Positions 63,732 to 64,000 of a stretch of DNA of 64,000 bases are shown piece by piece. The stretch covers positions 15,500,001-15,564,000 of the forward strand of contig OZ199838.1 in assembly GCA_964304625.1 (NCBI GenBank), read 5' to 3'. The position numbers and the translations under genes were made by a program. This DNA is from Kudoa neothunni. Lineage: Eukaryota; Cnidaria. Below the pieces are notes generated by a model. The model was not told the origin of the DNA, did not search any database, and was given only the letters and a program-made list of their open reading frames with translations. Each line of letters starts with the position of its first letter. Position 1 is the stretch's first letter.

Positions 63732-64000
63732 CTAAAATTGTTCGAATCTATTTTGAAAGTGTATGTGGAACAGTACCGCGATATTAATGGTCATATCGAT
63801 GTTGTATTTCATTGCTTCGTATGCGCTCCAATATTGAATGGGATATTTGGACGAAAGAATAAAATTCTCGTCGAAATAATCAACGAATTCATTGAGTTTC
63901 GCGTTTTGATAGGTTAACGTTTTCGCATTAAATTTTTTAAATTCTTCGATGACCTTCGCAACAGGGATAAATGATAAGGGCGAAAAACATTTAAATAATA
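63732..64000 (-). mobile_element. MULE-type transposase fragment, running off the window
   Basis: An open minus-strand frame enters at the right edge and ends at the stop at 63734-63732. It reads PLSFIPVAKVIEEF, then LNEFVDYFDENFI, PIQYWSAYEAMKYN, ITINIAVLFHIHFQNRF-like sequence. Order and spacing follow the C-terminal part of animal MULE transposases (ALAFVPV..VVESF, FVEYFEDTWI, LWN.YE.., TNN..EGWH..FQ). The TNN-EGWH motif is changed to TINIAVLFH, so it is probably inactive. The opposite orientation to the 60-kb piece makes it a separate copy. Confidence 0.65.

Noticed and set aside
1-64000. CRISPR arrays, bacterial operons, rRNA genes
   Set aside because: No regularly spaced repeats or rRNA-like blocks; spliced animal genes show that this is eukaryotic nuclear DNA.

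Overview
The window is nuclear DNA of an animal. It is very AT-rich. Six recognisable animal genes are cut by tiny GT-AG introns, mostly 39-60 bp: MUS81, HBP1 (AXH plus HMG box), COX10, COPB2, PDCD2 and a ZC3H4/6/8-type CCCH zinc-finger gene. HBP1 architecture points to Metazoa. Sequence divergence, shrunken domains and compact genes beside long AT-rich deserts suggest a fast-evolving, probably parasitic lineage. A myxozoan would fit, but this is a guess from style only.

Layout. 1-4.8 kb: an unidentified plus-strand gene meets MUS81 tail to tail (4 bp between stop codons), and MUS81 starts 12 bp from a small membrane-protein ORF. 5.2-7.5 kb: a decayed piggyBac. 10.4-13.7 kb: a piggyBac-type element split by a second piggyBac. 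13.9-18.0 kb: HBP1 (minus) and an unidentified gene (plus), 22 bp apart at their starts. 19.7-22.3 kb: a perfect-looking hairpin, a tRNA-derived SINE candidate and an internally deleted piggyBac. 23.9-25.2 kb: COX10. 28.7-35.25 kb: COPB2 with 18 exons, its fifth intron swollen to 2.8 kb by a nearly intact piggyBac. 35.5-36.7 kb: PDCD2, divergent from COPB2. 38.7-49.2 kb: two divergent paralogous type I membrane proteins built from repeated four-cysteine modules. 50.7-53.5 kb: a piggyBac relic. 54.8-56.75 kb: a small unknown gene and the ZC3H gene, whose reading frame is broken. 59.9-64 kb: decayed Mutator-like (MULE) transposase pieces on both strands.

Gene models: I built exons by joining coding stretches at GT-AG sites. 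For MUS81, HBP1, COX10, COPB2, PDCD2 and the two membrane paralogues every junction keeps frame and total coding length is a multiple of three (553, 826, 378, 858, 360, 636 and 851 aa).

The most interesting item is the paralogue pair at 38657-49231. Both have a signal-peptide exon, a run of symmetrical phase-1 exons each carrying a C...C...C..C beta-type module, two tiny linker exons with identical phases and a final transmembrane exon. I recognise no described family with this layout. They look like exon-shuffled, lineage-specific surface receptors or antigens.
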